Assembly: GCA_934278925.1 (NCBI GenBank)
Contig: CAKQWJ010000017.1
Span: 1 to 50,408, forward strand
Direction of reading: 5' to 3'
From: an uncultured Clostridia bacterium
GTDB taxonomy: Bacteria > Bacillota > Clostridia > Peptostreptococcales > Anaerovoracaceae
Length of the DNA: 50,408 nt
The notes beneath the pieces were generated by a model. That model searched no databases. It worked only from the letters and a program-made list of their open reading frames with translations, and was not told the origin of the DNA. Below are positions 1-6,783 of the stretch, piece by piece. The position numbers and the translations under genes were made by a program. Every line of letters begins with the position of its first letter. The stretch's first letter is position 1.

Positions 1-188
1 TGAGTAGTGTAGTGACTATTCAAGTATACGGGTAAATCCACGTTGCTACAAATGTGAGGTCACTTCATATTGTCTAAGATGTGCGATTATCATAAGAATA
101 ATTTTACAGCGTAAATCCAGATAGCAAATATTTTGGAAATAGTCGATTATCACTAATGGTTAAGATGACAAGTCAAGGAGGTGGCACT
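1..188. other. Leader region before the first gene, with two short direct repeats
   Basis: A+T-rich stretch. One frame is open from the window edge to a TAA at 33-35 and could be the last ten codons of an upstream gene, but this is too short to identify. Two 9-bp direct repeats are visible: GTAAATCCA at 32-40 and 111-119, and CGATTATCA at 84-92 and 144-152. A weak promoter-like pair (TTGTCT 70-75, TAAGAA 93-98, 17-bp spacer) would place the first CGATTATCA inside the spacer and the second downstream, which would suit autoregulation by the HTH protein that follows. That reading is inference. Confidence 0.35.
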
Positions 189-1241
189 ATGGTGAGAAGT
201 CGCAGTTATATTGCAACGCCACCTGGGGCGACAATTAAAGAACAGTTGAATGACAGAGGTATGAGTCAGAAGGAGTTTGCAGCCAGGATGGATATGTCTG
301 AGAAGCATATCAGCAGACTCATTAACGGTGATGTACAGCTTACACCGGAGACATCTGTTAAATTAGAGATGGTTTTAGGTGTTCCTGCTAAGTTTTGGAA
401 TAATCTTGAAGCAATCTACAGAGAGAAGCTTATTAAGGCAGAAGCGGAAAATGCAATGGATGTTGATGTCGAGATTGCAAAGCAATTTCCTTATAGCGAA
501 ATGGCAAAATTCGGATGGGTCCCTAAGACCAGAGAAGCTAAGGAAAAGGTAGTCAATCTTAGGATGTATTTTGAGGTGGTCAATCTTTCACTTTTGGGAA
601 GTGCGCAGATTACAAGAATTGCGTGCAGACGTCTGGCAATCACAGAAAAAAGTGATTTGGCTTTGATGGCCTGGGCGCAGGAAGCAAAGATTAGGGCGCG
701 TGGTATCCAAACTGCACCGATTAATGTTAATGGCTTGATTTCTGCTATGCCCGAGTTGCGAAAAATGACTGCGCTTAATCCTAAGGAATTTTGCCCGAAG
801 ATAAAAAAATGCCTTGCAGATTGTGGAATCGCTTTGGTATTTTTGCCACACCTTAAAGGATCTTTCCTTCAGGGCGCATCCTTTATGGATGGAAACAAGA
901 TTGTTGTTGGACTTACGGCAAGAGGAAAGTACGCAGATAAGTTTTGGTTCAGTTTGTTTCACGAACTCGCACACATTGTTCTCGGCCATGTTGGACAGCC
1001 GAATGAAATATCTGAGGAAGATGAGAAGGCGGCTGACAAGTGGTCCGGTGATACATTGATAATATCTGAAGCCTTTGAGGCTTTCAGAAAAGATAGAGAT
1101 TATTCAGAAAGAAGCGTGCTCCAATTTGCAAAAGAGCAGGAAATTGCACCTGGGATAGTAGTGGGGCGAATGCAGATGGAAGGAATGATTCGATACAACA
1201 TGTTGAATAATCTGAAAGAGAAATATGAAATCATTGTATAA
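189..1241 (+). CDS. HigA-type HTH / ImmA-IrrE (M78-like) fusion regulator
   Basis: 350 residues. The N-terminus (about 8-75) is an Xre-type helix-turn-helix of the HigA antidote subfamily, recognised by the MSQKEFAARMDMSEKHIS core and the 'GVPAKFWNNLEAIYREKL' ending (given here in part). The C-terminal half carries HELAH at residues 258-262, the HEXXH zinc signature of ImmA/IrrE (DUF955, peptidase M78) proteins. Such fusions act as repressors that can be inactivated by proteolysis or serve as antitoxins of HigB-like toxins. I chose the ATG at 189 because AAGGAGGTG (175-183) sits just upstream; an ATG at 156 has no such site. No toxin gene follows; a partner could lie before the window. The gene is visibly richer in A+T than the thi genes next to it, which hints at transfer. 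Family is fairly sure; partner and target are unknown. Confidence 0.85.
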   Translation: MVRSRSYIATPPGATIKEQLNDRGMSQKEFAARMDMSEKHISRLINGDVQLTPETSVKLEMVLGVPAKFWNNLEAIYREKLIKAEAENAMDVDVEIAKQFPYSEMAKFGWVPKTREAKEKVVNLRMYFEVVNLSLLGSAQITRIACRRLAITEKSDLALMAWAQEAKIRARGIQTAPINVNGLISAMPELRKMTALNPKEFCPKIKKCLADCGIALVFLPHLKGSFLQGASFMDGNKIVVGLTARGKYADKFWFSLFHELAHIVLGHVGQPNEISEEDEKAADKWSGDTLIISEAFEAFRKDRDYSERSVLQFAKEQEIAPGIVVGRMQMEGMIRYNMLNNLKEKYEIIV

Positions 1242-1276
1242 AGATATCATCACGGTTCCGCCGGTTCGGAAAATAA

Positions 1277-1304
1277 TTGACAGAATTTGGAATCGTGATA
1301 CAAT
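1277..1304 (+). promoter_or_regulatory. Sigma-A-type promoter of the thi operon
   Basis: A perfect -35 TTGACA (1277-1282), a 16-bp spacer and -10 TACAAT (1299-1304) place the transcript start near 1311, about ten bases before the TPP aptamer. The position fits a riboswitch-controlled leader. Confidence 0.8.
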
Positions 1305-1321
1305 GGAACTGCAGTAAAAAA

Positions 1322-1410
1322 ACATACGGGGAGCTGGAAGCAGCCGGCTGAGAGGAAGGAATACTTCGACCCATAACCTGATTTGGATAATGCCAACGGA
1401 GGGAAGATAA
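1322..1410 (+). promoter_or_regulatory. TPP riboswitch (THI element) aptamer
   Basis: The thi-box landmarks are present in order: a GGGG start near 1328, GGCTGAGAGGAAGG around 1346-1359, CGACCC at 1367-1372, AACCTGATTTGG at 1375-1386, and TAATGCCAACGGAGGGA ending near 1404. The aptamer binds thiamin diphosphate. It lies between a strong promoter and an intrinsic terminator, ahead of thiC, so it most likely works by premature transcription termination when thiamin diphosphate is plentiful. Confidence 0.95.
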
Positions 1411-1422
1411 GATCGTGAAACC

Positions 1423-1462
1423 CACGGATTACCGGAACGAAAGTTGGTAATCCGTGTTTTTT
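1423..1462 (+). terminator. Riboswitch-controlled intrinsic terminator
   Basis: A perfect 11-bp stem, CACGGATTACC (1423-1433) with GGTAATCCGTG (1446-1456), is followed directly by six T residues (1457-1462). It stands 13 bases after the TPP aptamer and about 100 bases before the thiC start, the usual place for the expression platform of a transcriptional OFF switch. Confidence 0.9.
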
Positions 1463-1469
1463 ATTGCAG

Positions 1470-1543
1470 GCGGCAGACCGGGAGCACCACTTTCTGCCGC
1501 GGTAGAAAAAATTGTTCATTTGAATCCGGCAAGAGCTGCCGGA
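1470..1543 (+). promoter_or_regulatory. Two further hairpins in the thiC leader
   Basis: After the terminator the leader has GCGGCAGA (1470-1477) pairing with TCTGCCGC (1493-1500), and TCCGGCA (1525-1531) pairing with TGCCGGA (1537-1543). Neither has a T-run, so they are not terminators. The second ends 7 bases before the thiC Shine-Dalgarno. They may stabilise the mRNA or shape translation; this is inference. Confidence 0.5.
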
Positions 1544-1563
1544 AGAAAGTAAGGAGGATTATT

Positions 1564-2874
1564 TTGAGCAATTACACGACACAGATGGATGCTGCAAGAA
1601 AGGGAATTGTAACGGAGCAGATCCGTACCGTTGCGGCAAAGGAAAACATGGATGTCGAGGCGCTTATGAAACTTGTTGCAGAAGGAAAGGTTGCTATTCC
1701 GGCGAACAAGAGACATGAGTGCTTATCGGCAGAAGGTGTGGGAAGCATGCTTCGCACCAAGATCAATGTCAACCTCGGCGTATCCAGAGACTGCAAAGAT
1801 TACGACATTGAGATGCAGAAAGTGATGAGCGCAGTGGACTTGGGCGCGGAAGCGATTATGGACCTGTCCAGCCACGGCAATACCCAGCCGTTCCGTCAGA
1901 AACTCACATCGGAATGCCCGGTAATGATCGGAACCGTTCCGGTATACGACAGTGTCATTCACTATCAGAGAGATCTGGCCACCCTGACGGCACAGGATTT
2001 CGTGGATGTTGTCCGCCTTCACGCAGAGGACGGTGTGGACTTCGTCACACTGCACTGCGGAATCACTCGGAAAACCATCGAGCAGATTCGGAAGCACAAG
2101 AGAAAGATGAACATCGTCAGCCGTGGCGGAAGTCTTGTTTTTGCATGGATGTGCATGACCGGAAACGAGAATCCGTTCTACGAATATTACGATGAGATTC
2201 TGGACATCTGCGAGGAGTACGACGTTACCGTATCCCTGGGAGATGCCTGCCGTCCGGGATGTCTGGCCGACGCAACCGACGTATGCCAGATCGAGGAGCT
2301 GGTTCGCCTGGGAGAGCTCACCAAGAGAGCGTGGGATCACAACGTACAGGTAATGGTGGAAGGTCCGGGACACGTTCCGCTGGATCAGGTTGCTGCCAAC
2401 ATGAAGGTGCAGCAGAGCATCTGCATGGGCGCTCCGTTCTACGTACTGGGACCGCTGGTGACCGACATCGCTCCGGGCTATGACCACATCACCGCTGCAA
2501 TCGGCGGTGCCGTAGCAGCCATGAACGGCGCGGCATTCCTGTGCTACGTAACGCCGGCAGAGCACCTGGCACTGCCGAACGTGGAAGACACCAAGCAGGG
2601 CATCATCGCCTCCAAAATCGCCGCTCACGCAGCGGATATCGCCAAAGGCATTCCGAATGCGCGGGATATCGACGATAAGATGGCGGATGCCAGAAGAGAA
2701 TTGGATTGGGATGCGCAGTTCGAGTGCGCTCTGGATCCGGTGACGGCGAAAGCCATCCGGGACGACCGTTCCCCGGAAGAAGACCACAGCGAAACCTGCA
2801 GCATGTGCGGTAAGTTCTGTGCGGTACGGAGCATGAACAAGGCTCTGTCCGGAGAATACATCGATATTCTCTAA
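1564..2874 (+). CDS. thiC: Phosphomethylpyrimidine synthase ThiC
   Basis: 436 residues, the usual size for the short bacterial form. ThiC is a radical-SAM enzyme that rearranges 5-aminoimidazole ribotide into hydroxymethylpyrimidine phosphate, the pyrimidine half of thiamin. The C-terminal CSMCGKFC is the CX2CX4C cluster-binding motif. Conserved stretches such as DLSSHGN, MIGTVPVYD, LHCGI, SRGGS, EGPGHVP and YVTPAEHL are present. I take TTG at 1564 as the start because AAGGAGG (1551-1557) lies 6 bases upstream; the next in-frame ATG is at 1585. First gene of the riboswitch-controlled operon. Confidence 0.97.
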   Translation: MSNYTTQMDAARKGIVTEQIRTVAAKENMDVEALMKLVAEGKVAIPANKRHECLSAEGVGSMLRTKINVNLGVSRDCKDYDIEMQKVMSAVDLGAEAIMDLSSHGNTQPFRQKLTSECPVMIGTVPVYDSVIHYQRDLATLTAQDFVDVVRLHAEDGVDFVTLHCGITRKTIEQIRKHKRKMNIVSRGGSLVFAWMCMTGNENPFYEYYDEILDICEEYDVTVSLGDACRPGCLADATDVCQIEELVRLGELTKRAWDHNVQVMVEGPGHVPLDQVAANMKVQQSICMGAPFYVLGPLVTDIAPGYDHITAAIGGAVAAMNGAAFLCYVTPAEHLALPNVEDTKQGIIASKIAAHAADIAKGIPNARDIDDKMADARRELDWDAQFECALDPVTAKAIRDDRSPEEDHSETCSMCGKFCAVRSMNKALSGEYIDIL

Positions 2875-3015
2875 GTTCTCATAAGAGAATGTACCGATGA
2901 TTCGGTAAAAAAAGTACGGTGCTTCGGTGGCTTCCGAGCCCCGGAGCATCGCGATATGAAGATGAAAACAATCAATCTGGATGCGCCGATTCTGTAAGTG
3001 AAGGAGGTGAATGGG
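2875..3015 (+). other. thiC-thiS spacer with a 13-codon reading frame
   Basis: 141 bases between thiC and thiS. It holds a short frame, ATG 2956 to TAA 2995-2997, encoding MKMKTINLDAPIL, but no clear Shine-Dalgarno precedes it, so it is more likely incidental or a remnant than a gene. The strong AAGGAGG at 3001-3007 belongs to thiS. GC-rich inverted segments around 2918-2950 could fold, but I see no terminator. Confidence 0.3.
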
Positions 3016-3210
3016 ATGAAAATCAACGGGGAAGATCGGAAATTCGACAGACCCATGACCGTAGCGGAGATGCTGGAAGCGGAAGGCTACAAGAGAACCG
3101 CCGTTGCGGTGGAAGTGAATCTGGAAATCGTGCCGAAGACGGCCTACGATACAAGGGTTCTTCAGGAAGACGATGCCATCGAAGTGGTGAAATTCATGGG
3201 TGGCGGCTAA
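3016..3210 (+). CDS. thiS: Sulfur carrier protein ThiS
   Basis: 64 residues, ubiquitin-like fold, ending in the Gly-Gly tail (FMGGG) that is adenylated by ThiF and then thiocarboxylated to give sulfur to ThiG for the thiazole ring. MKINGE at the start and the 'VAVEVN' and 'DAIEVVKFMGGG' segments are typical. The ATG at 3016 has AAGGAGG 8 bases upstream; an earlier ATG at 2998 in the same frame lies before that site and is unlikely. Confidence 0.93.
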   Translation: MKINGEDRKFDRPMTVAEMLEAEGYKRTAVAVEVNLEIVPKTAYDTRVLQEDDAIEVVKFMGGG

Positions 3211-3317
3211 GCCGGACGCCGATGACGAACGAATCTTTTTTTTTATAGATAATCCCAAAAAAATGATGCGGAAGTGACATGGGCTTCCGGACCGATGCAG
3301 GAGAAAGGTGCATTCAA

Positions 3318-4088
3318 ATGAAAGACGATAAATTAGTAATTGGCGGAAAAGAATTTAATTCGAGATTTATTCTGGGCTCCGGAAAGTACAGCCTGGACCT
3401 GATTAAGGCAGCGGTGGAGAATGCCGGTGCGGAGCTGATCACCGTAGCGGTTCGCCGGGCCAATACGAAGGACAGCGAGAATATTTTGGACTACATTCCG
3501 AAGAACATCACCCTGCTGCCGAATACCTCCGGTGCGCGGACGGCGGAAGAAGCGGTTCGCATTGCCAGACTGGGCAGAGAACTGGGCTGCGGAGATTTTG
3601 TGAAGGTGGAGATCATGCGGGACAGCAAGTACCTGCTGCCGGACAACCAGGCGACGGTGGAAGCGACGGAGATTCTGGCGAAGGAAGGGTTCATCGTCAT
3701 GCCGTACATGTATCCGGACCTGAATACCGCAAGAGATCTGGTGAATGCCGGTGCCGCTGCGGTAATGCCGCTGGCTTCCCCGATTGGATCCAACAAGGGC
3801 CTGGCAACGAAGGAATTCATCCAGATTCTCATCGATGAGATTGAGCTTCCGATTATCGTGGATGCGGGAATCGGCAGACCGTCTCAGGCATGTGAAGCCA
3901 TGGAGATGGGCGCGGCGGCAATTATGGCCAACACCGCTTTGGCAACCGCCGGCGATGTACCGCAGATGGCCAGTGCATTCGGCAAAGCGGTAGAGGCCGG
4001 AAGAGAAGCATACCTGGCCGGTCTGGGAAGAGTCCTCACCAGAGGCGCATCCGCTTCCGATCCGCTGACCGGATTCCTGCGGAACTAG
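3318..4088 (+). CDS. thiG: Thiazole synthase ThiG
   Basis: 256 residues, full length for the family. ThiG is a TIM-barrel enzyme that condenses deoxyxylulose 5-phosphate, ThiS thiocarboxylate and dehydroglycine into the thiazole phosphate. Visible family segments are the N-terminal FILGSGKY, the 'TLLPNTSG' loop, DFVKVEI (carrying the lysine expected to form the imine with substrate), AVMPLASPIGSNKG and the VDAGIGRPSQA phosphate-binding region near the C-terminus. The ATG at 3318 follows an AGGAGAAAGGTG ribosome site; the longer frame from 3279 adds 13 residues unlike any ThiG. The 107-bp spacer from thiS contains a nine-T run (3235-3243) but no clear hairpin. Confidence 0.96.
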   Translation: MKDDKLVIGGKEFNSRFILGSGKYSLDLIKAAVENAGAELITVAVRRANTKDSENILDYIPKNITLLPNTSGARTAEEAVRIARLGRELGCGDFVKVEIMRDSKYLLPDNQATVEATEILAKEGFIVMPYMYPDLNTARDLVNAGAAAVMPLASPIGSNKGLATKEFIQILIDEIELPIIVDAGIGRPSQACEAMEMGAAAIMANTALATAGDVPQMASAFGKAVEAGREAYLAGLGRVLTRGASASDPLTGFLRN

Positions 4089-4099
4089 GGAGGTGCTCT

Positions 4100-5353
4100 A
4101 TGGAAAATGATTTTTTGGTGGATTCCGAGTATCTGTCTCCCGCTGCGTTAGAGAAGAAACATCGTCTGGAGAACGACCCGTCCTCCAGAATCGATCATAT
4201 GAAGTATCTGGAAGGAATGGATCAGATCGATCCGTCCCTCCGCCTTCGGGTGATGAAGGAAATGGCGGAATACGATCCGTCTGAGTACACGGCACGGGAC
4301 GTGCAGCGGGCTTTGGAGCAGGAGACCTGTTCCGTTGAGGATCTGAAGGCGCTGCTGTCCCCGGCAGCGGAGCCGTTCCTGGAACAGATGGCTCGCCGGG
4401 CCAACCGGGTGACTTCCCGTCACTTCGGAAATTCCGTGAACATCTTCACGCCGCTGTACATTGCCAACTACTGCGAGAACTACTGCGTATACTGCGGATT
4501 CAACTGCTACAACCACATTCGGAGACTGAAGCTGGATTCGGAGCAGATTGAACACGAGATGAAGGTCATCGCGGACACCGGTATTGAGGAGATTTTGCTG
4601 CTGACCGGCGAGTCTCCTGTAAAAAGCGATGTGAAGTACATCGGCGAGGCCTGCAAGCTGGCGAAGAAATATTTCCGGAACGTGGGCATCGAAATCTATC
4701 CGGTGAACGTGGAAGATTACCGGTACCTGCACGAATGCGGGGTGGATTATGTCACCGTATTCCAGGAAACCTACGATTCCGACCGGTACGAGCAGCTGCA
4801 CCTGGCCGGCAACAAGAGAATCTGGCCGTACCGCTTTGAAGCTCAGGAGCGTGCGCTTATGGGCGGCATGAGAGGCGTTGGAATGTCCGCACTGCTGGGG
4901 CTGTCGGACTTCCGAAAGGATGCCTTTGCCACGGCGCTGCACGCCTGTCTGCTGCAGAGAAAATATCCCCATGCGGATATTTCCATCTCCTGCCCGAGAC
5001 TGCGTCCAATCGTGAACAACGACAAAATCAATCCAAAGGATGTGCGCGAGACACAGCTGTGCCAGATTCTGTGTGCATACCGGATTTTCCTGCCTTTTGC
5101 TCAGATTGTGGTATCCTCCCGAGAGAGCCGCTCCTTCCGAGACGGCATTACCCGGATTGCGGCCACCAAGGTTTCCGCCGGCGTATCCACCGGAATCGGT
5201 GATCATGAGGAGAAGTATACCGGAAAGAAGGGGGACGCCGAGGGCGACGAGCAGTTCGATATCGATGACGATCGGAGCCTGGAGGAGATGTACCGGGATC
5301 AGGAGGCAGCCGGTCTTCAGCCGGTGATGAACGATTATGTCTACGTGCAGTAA
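4100..5353 (+). CDS. thiH: 2-iminoacetate synthase ThiH
   Basis: 417 residues. ThiH is a radical-SAM lyase that cleaves tyrosine to dehydroglycine and p-cresol, feeding ThiG; its presence rather than the oxygen-using ThiO fits an anaerobe. The CX3CX2C cluster motif is CENYCVYC, followed by GFNC. Other family segments are LTGESP, IEIYPVN, FQETYD and GVGMSALLGL. Starts 11 bases after thiG behind GGAGGTG. The C-terminus after about residue 375 is unusually acidic (GDAEGDEQFDIDDDRSLEEM). Confidence 0.95.
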   Translation: MENDFLVDSEYLSPAALEKKHRLENDPSSRIDHMKYLEGMDQIDPSLRLRVMKEMAEYDPSEYTARDVQRALEQETCSVEDLKALLSPAAEPFLEQMARRANRVTSRHFGNSVNIFTPLYIANYCENYCVYCGFNCYNHIRRLKLDSEQIEHEMKVIADTGIEEILLLTGESPVKSDVKYIGEACKLAKKYFRNVGIEIYPVNVEDYRYLHECGVDYVTVFQETYDSDRYEQLHLAGNKRIWPYRFEAQERALMGGMRGVGMSALLGLSDFRKDAFATALHACLLQRKYPHADISISCPRLRPIVNNDKINPKDVRETQLCQILCAYRIFLPFAQIVVSSRESRSFRDGITRIAATKVSAGVSTGIGDHEEKYTGKKGDAEGDEQFDIDDDRSLEEMYRDQEAAGLQPVMNDYVYVQ

Positions 5354-5975
5354 TCCGGAAATCTTGGTGATTACCAGTCGGAAGCGGTTCGAGAAGGAAG
5401 CGGATTTCCTGAAACAAATTGAGAAAATTGCTGCGGCGAAGCCCTTCGGCATCGTGCTTCGGGAGAAGGATCTGCCGGTAAAAGAATATTCGGCGCTGGC
5501 CCGGAAGGTCCGGGACATCTGCCGGAGTGCCGGTACCTCGCTGATCGTTCACAGTCACCCGGAGGCAGCGCGGGAGCTGGGCATCTCGGCATTGCACATG
5601 CCGCTGGATGCCTTGGAAAAAGTGAATTCGGAGGAACGGAAGGATTTCCGGGTGCTGGGTGCATCCTGCCATTCCGTGGAGGATGTGCTTCGGGCAAAAA
5701 CACTTGGATGCGATTATGTGACGGCCGGGCACGTGTATGCAACGGACTGCAAACCGGGCCTGCCGCCCCGCGGCGCAGACTTCCTGGCGGAAGTCTGCGG
5801 TCCGGCCGCCCCCATGCCGGTGTTCGCGTTGGGCGGCCTGACCCCGGCCCGCGCACCGGAGGTGCGGCGGGCCGGAGCCGCGGGCTTCGCCATGATGAGT
5901 TCTGCCATGGATGCGGAGAACCCGGCGGAACTGTTCCGAAAGTACCGGGAATCCGATTTCCTTTCGGAGAAATGA
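5337..5975 (+). CDS. tenI: TenI-like thiazole tautomerase (ThiE/TenI family)
   Basis: 212 residues, (beta/alpha)8 fold family of thiamin phosphate synthase ThiE and thiazole tautomerase TenI. Several details favour TenI: the GHVYATDCKPGLPPRG segment resembles the Bacillus TenI segment around its catalytic His (here His132), GASCHSVED resembles the TenI counterpart, and the usual ThiE segments for pyrophosphate and metal (a V-N-D-R-like turn and HLGQxD) are replaced by VHSHPEA and HMPLD. TenI aromatises the ThiG product. The ATG at 5337 overlaps the end of thiH by 17 bases, so translation is probably coupled. A plain ThiE call cannot be fully excluded. Confidence 0.75.
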   Translation: MSTCSNPEILVITSRKRFEKEADFLKQIEKIAAAKPFGIVLREKDLPVKEYSALARKVRDICRSAGTSLIVHSHPEAARELGISALHMPLDALEKVNSEERKDFRVLGASCHSVEDVLRAKTLGCDYVTAGHVYATDCKPGLPPRGADFLAEVCGPAAPMPVFALGGLTPARAPEVRRAGAAGFAMMSSAMDAENPAELFRKYRESDFLSEK

Positions 5976-5985
5976 ATGATATAAT
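5957..5985 (+). promoter_or_regulatory. Possible internal promoter before thiF
   Basis: A perfect TATAAT at 5980-5985 in the 41-bp gap before thiF, but the -35 at the right distance (TTTCCT, 5957-5962) matches the consensus at only three positions. It could give riboswitch-independent expression of thiF and the AAA+ gene. Weak. Confidence 0.3.
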
Positions 5986-6016
5986 ATATGCGTAAAACGC
6001 AAAAGGGGAGCTAGAG

Positions 6017-6778
6017 ATGATAACAGCGGAAGAAAAAGAACGGTATTCCCGTCAACTTCTGATCCCGGAATGGGGAGAAGAAGCTCAGGAAAAATTGAAA
6101 GCGGCAAAGGTGCTGATAATCGGAGCCGGGGGCCTGGGGTCCCCGGCCTCCCTGTATTTGGCAGCCGGAGGCGTGGGCACTGTCGGAATCGTGGATGGAG
6201 ATGCAGTGGACCGATCCAACCTTCAGCGTCAGATCCTCCACGGGACCGGGAATCTGGGACAGCCCAAGGTGGAATCCGCCGCGGAGACTCTTCGGGACCT
6301 GAATCCCAATGTGGAGATCATTCCCGTTCACCGGATGGTCACCCGGGAGAACATCGGAGAGCTGATTGAAGGCTATGATTTTATTCTGGATGCCACGGAC
6401 AATTACCATACCAAATTCCTGATTAACGACGGCTGTGTGGAGAAGGGAAAAGCCTTCAGCCATGCGGGAATCCTGGGCTTGAACGGGCAACTGATGACTT
6501 ACGTACCGGGAAAAGGACCTTGCTACCGGTGTATTTTTGGGGAAGAACCGAAACCGGGAGAGGCGCCGACGGCGAAAGAAGGGGGCGTCATCGGACCGAT
6601 CGCCGGAATCGTGGGATCGTTCCAGGCGGCGGAAGCCATGAAGTACATCACCGGAGTGGGAAGACTCCTTATCGGAAAAATGCTCACCTTTGATCTTCTG
6701 ACCGGACGCATTCGGGAAGTTCCTTTGCCGGATGCCAATCCGGAATGCACGGCTTGCGGAAGCCGGCGGAAAGGATAG
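6017..6778 (+). CDS. thiF: ThiS adenylyltransferase ThiF (HesA/MoeB/ThiF family)
   Basis: 253 residues. E1-like enzyme that adenylates the C-terminal glycine of ThiS at the expense of ATP so that sulfur can be loaded. The N-terminal YSRQLLIPEWG, the nucleotide-binding GAGGLGSP, DGDAVDRSNLQRQ and DATDNYHTK are all standard. Two CXXC pairs for structural zinc are present (CYRC and CTAC). MoeB acting on MoaD is the alternative within this family, but the place beside thiS favours ThiF. The start has AAAAGGGGAG upstream. Confidence 0.9.
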   Translation: MITAEEKERYSRQLLIPEWGEEAQEKLKAAKVLIIGAGGLGSPASLYLAAGGVGTVGIVDGDAVDRSNLQRQILHGTGNLGQPKVESAAETLRDLNPNVEIIPVHRMVTRENIGELIEGYDFILDATDNYHTKFLINDGCVEKGKAFSHAGILGLNGQLMTYVPGKGPCYRCIFGEEPKPGEAPTAKEGGVIGPIAGIVGSFQAAEAMKYITGVGRLLIGKMLTFDLLTGRIREVPLPDANPECTACGSRRKG

Positions 6779-6783
6779 AGATT

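Noticed and set aside
2956..2997. A 13-codon frame between thiC and thiS
   Set aside because: No ribosome site and too short to test; noted only within the spacer entry.
1723..3258. A 511-codon minus-strand frame across thiC and thiS
   Set aside because: Shadow of two clear genes and the riboswitch operon; no start signal.
3211..3317. T-rich terminator between thiS and thiG
   Set aside because: A nine-T run is present but no stable stem precedes it, and the genes belong to one pathway.
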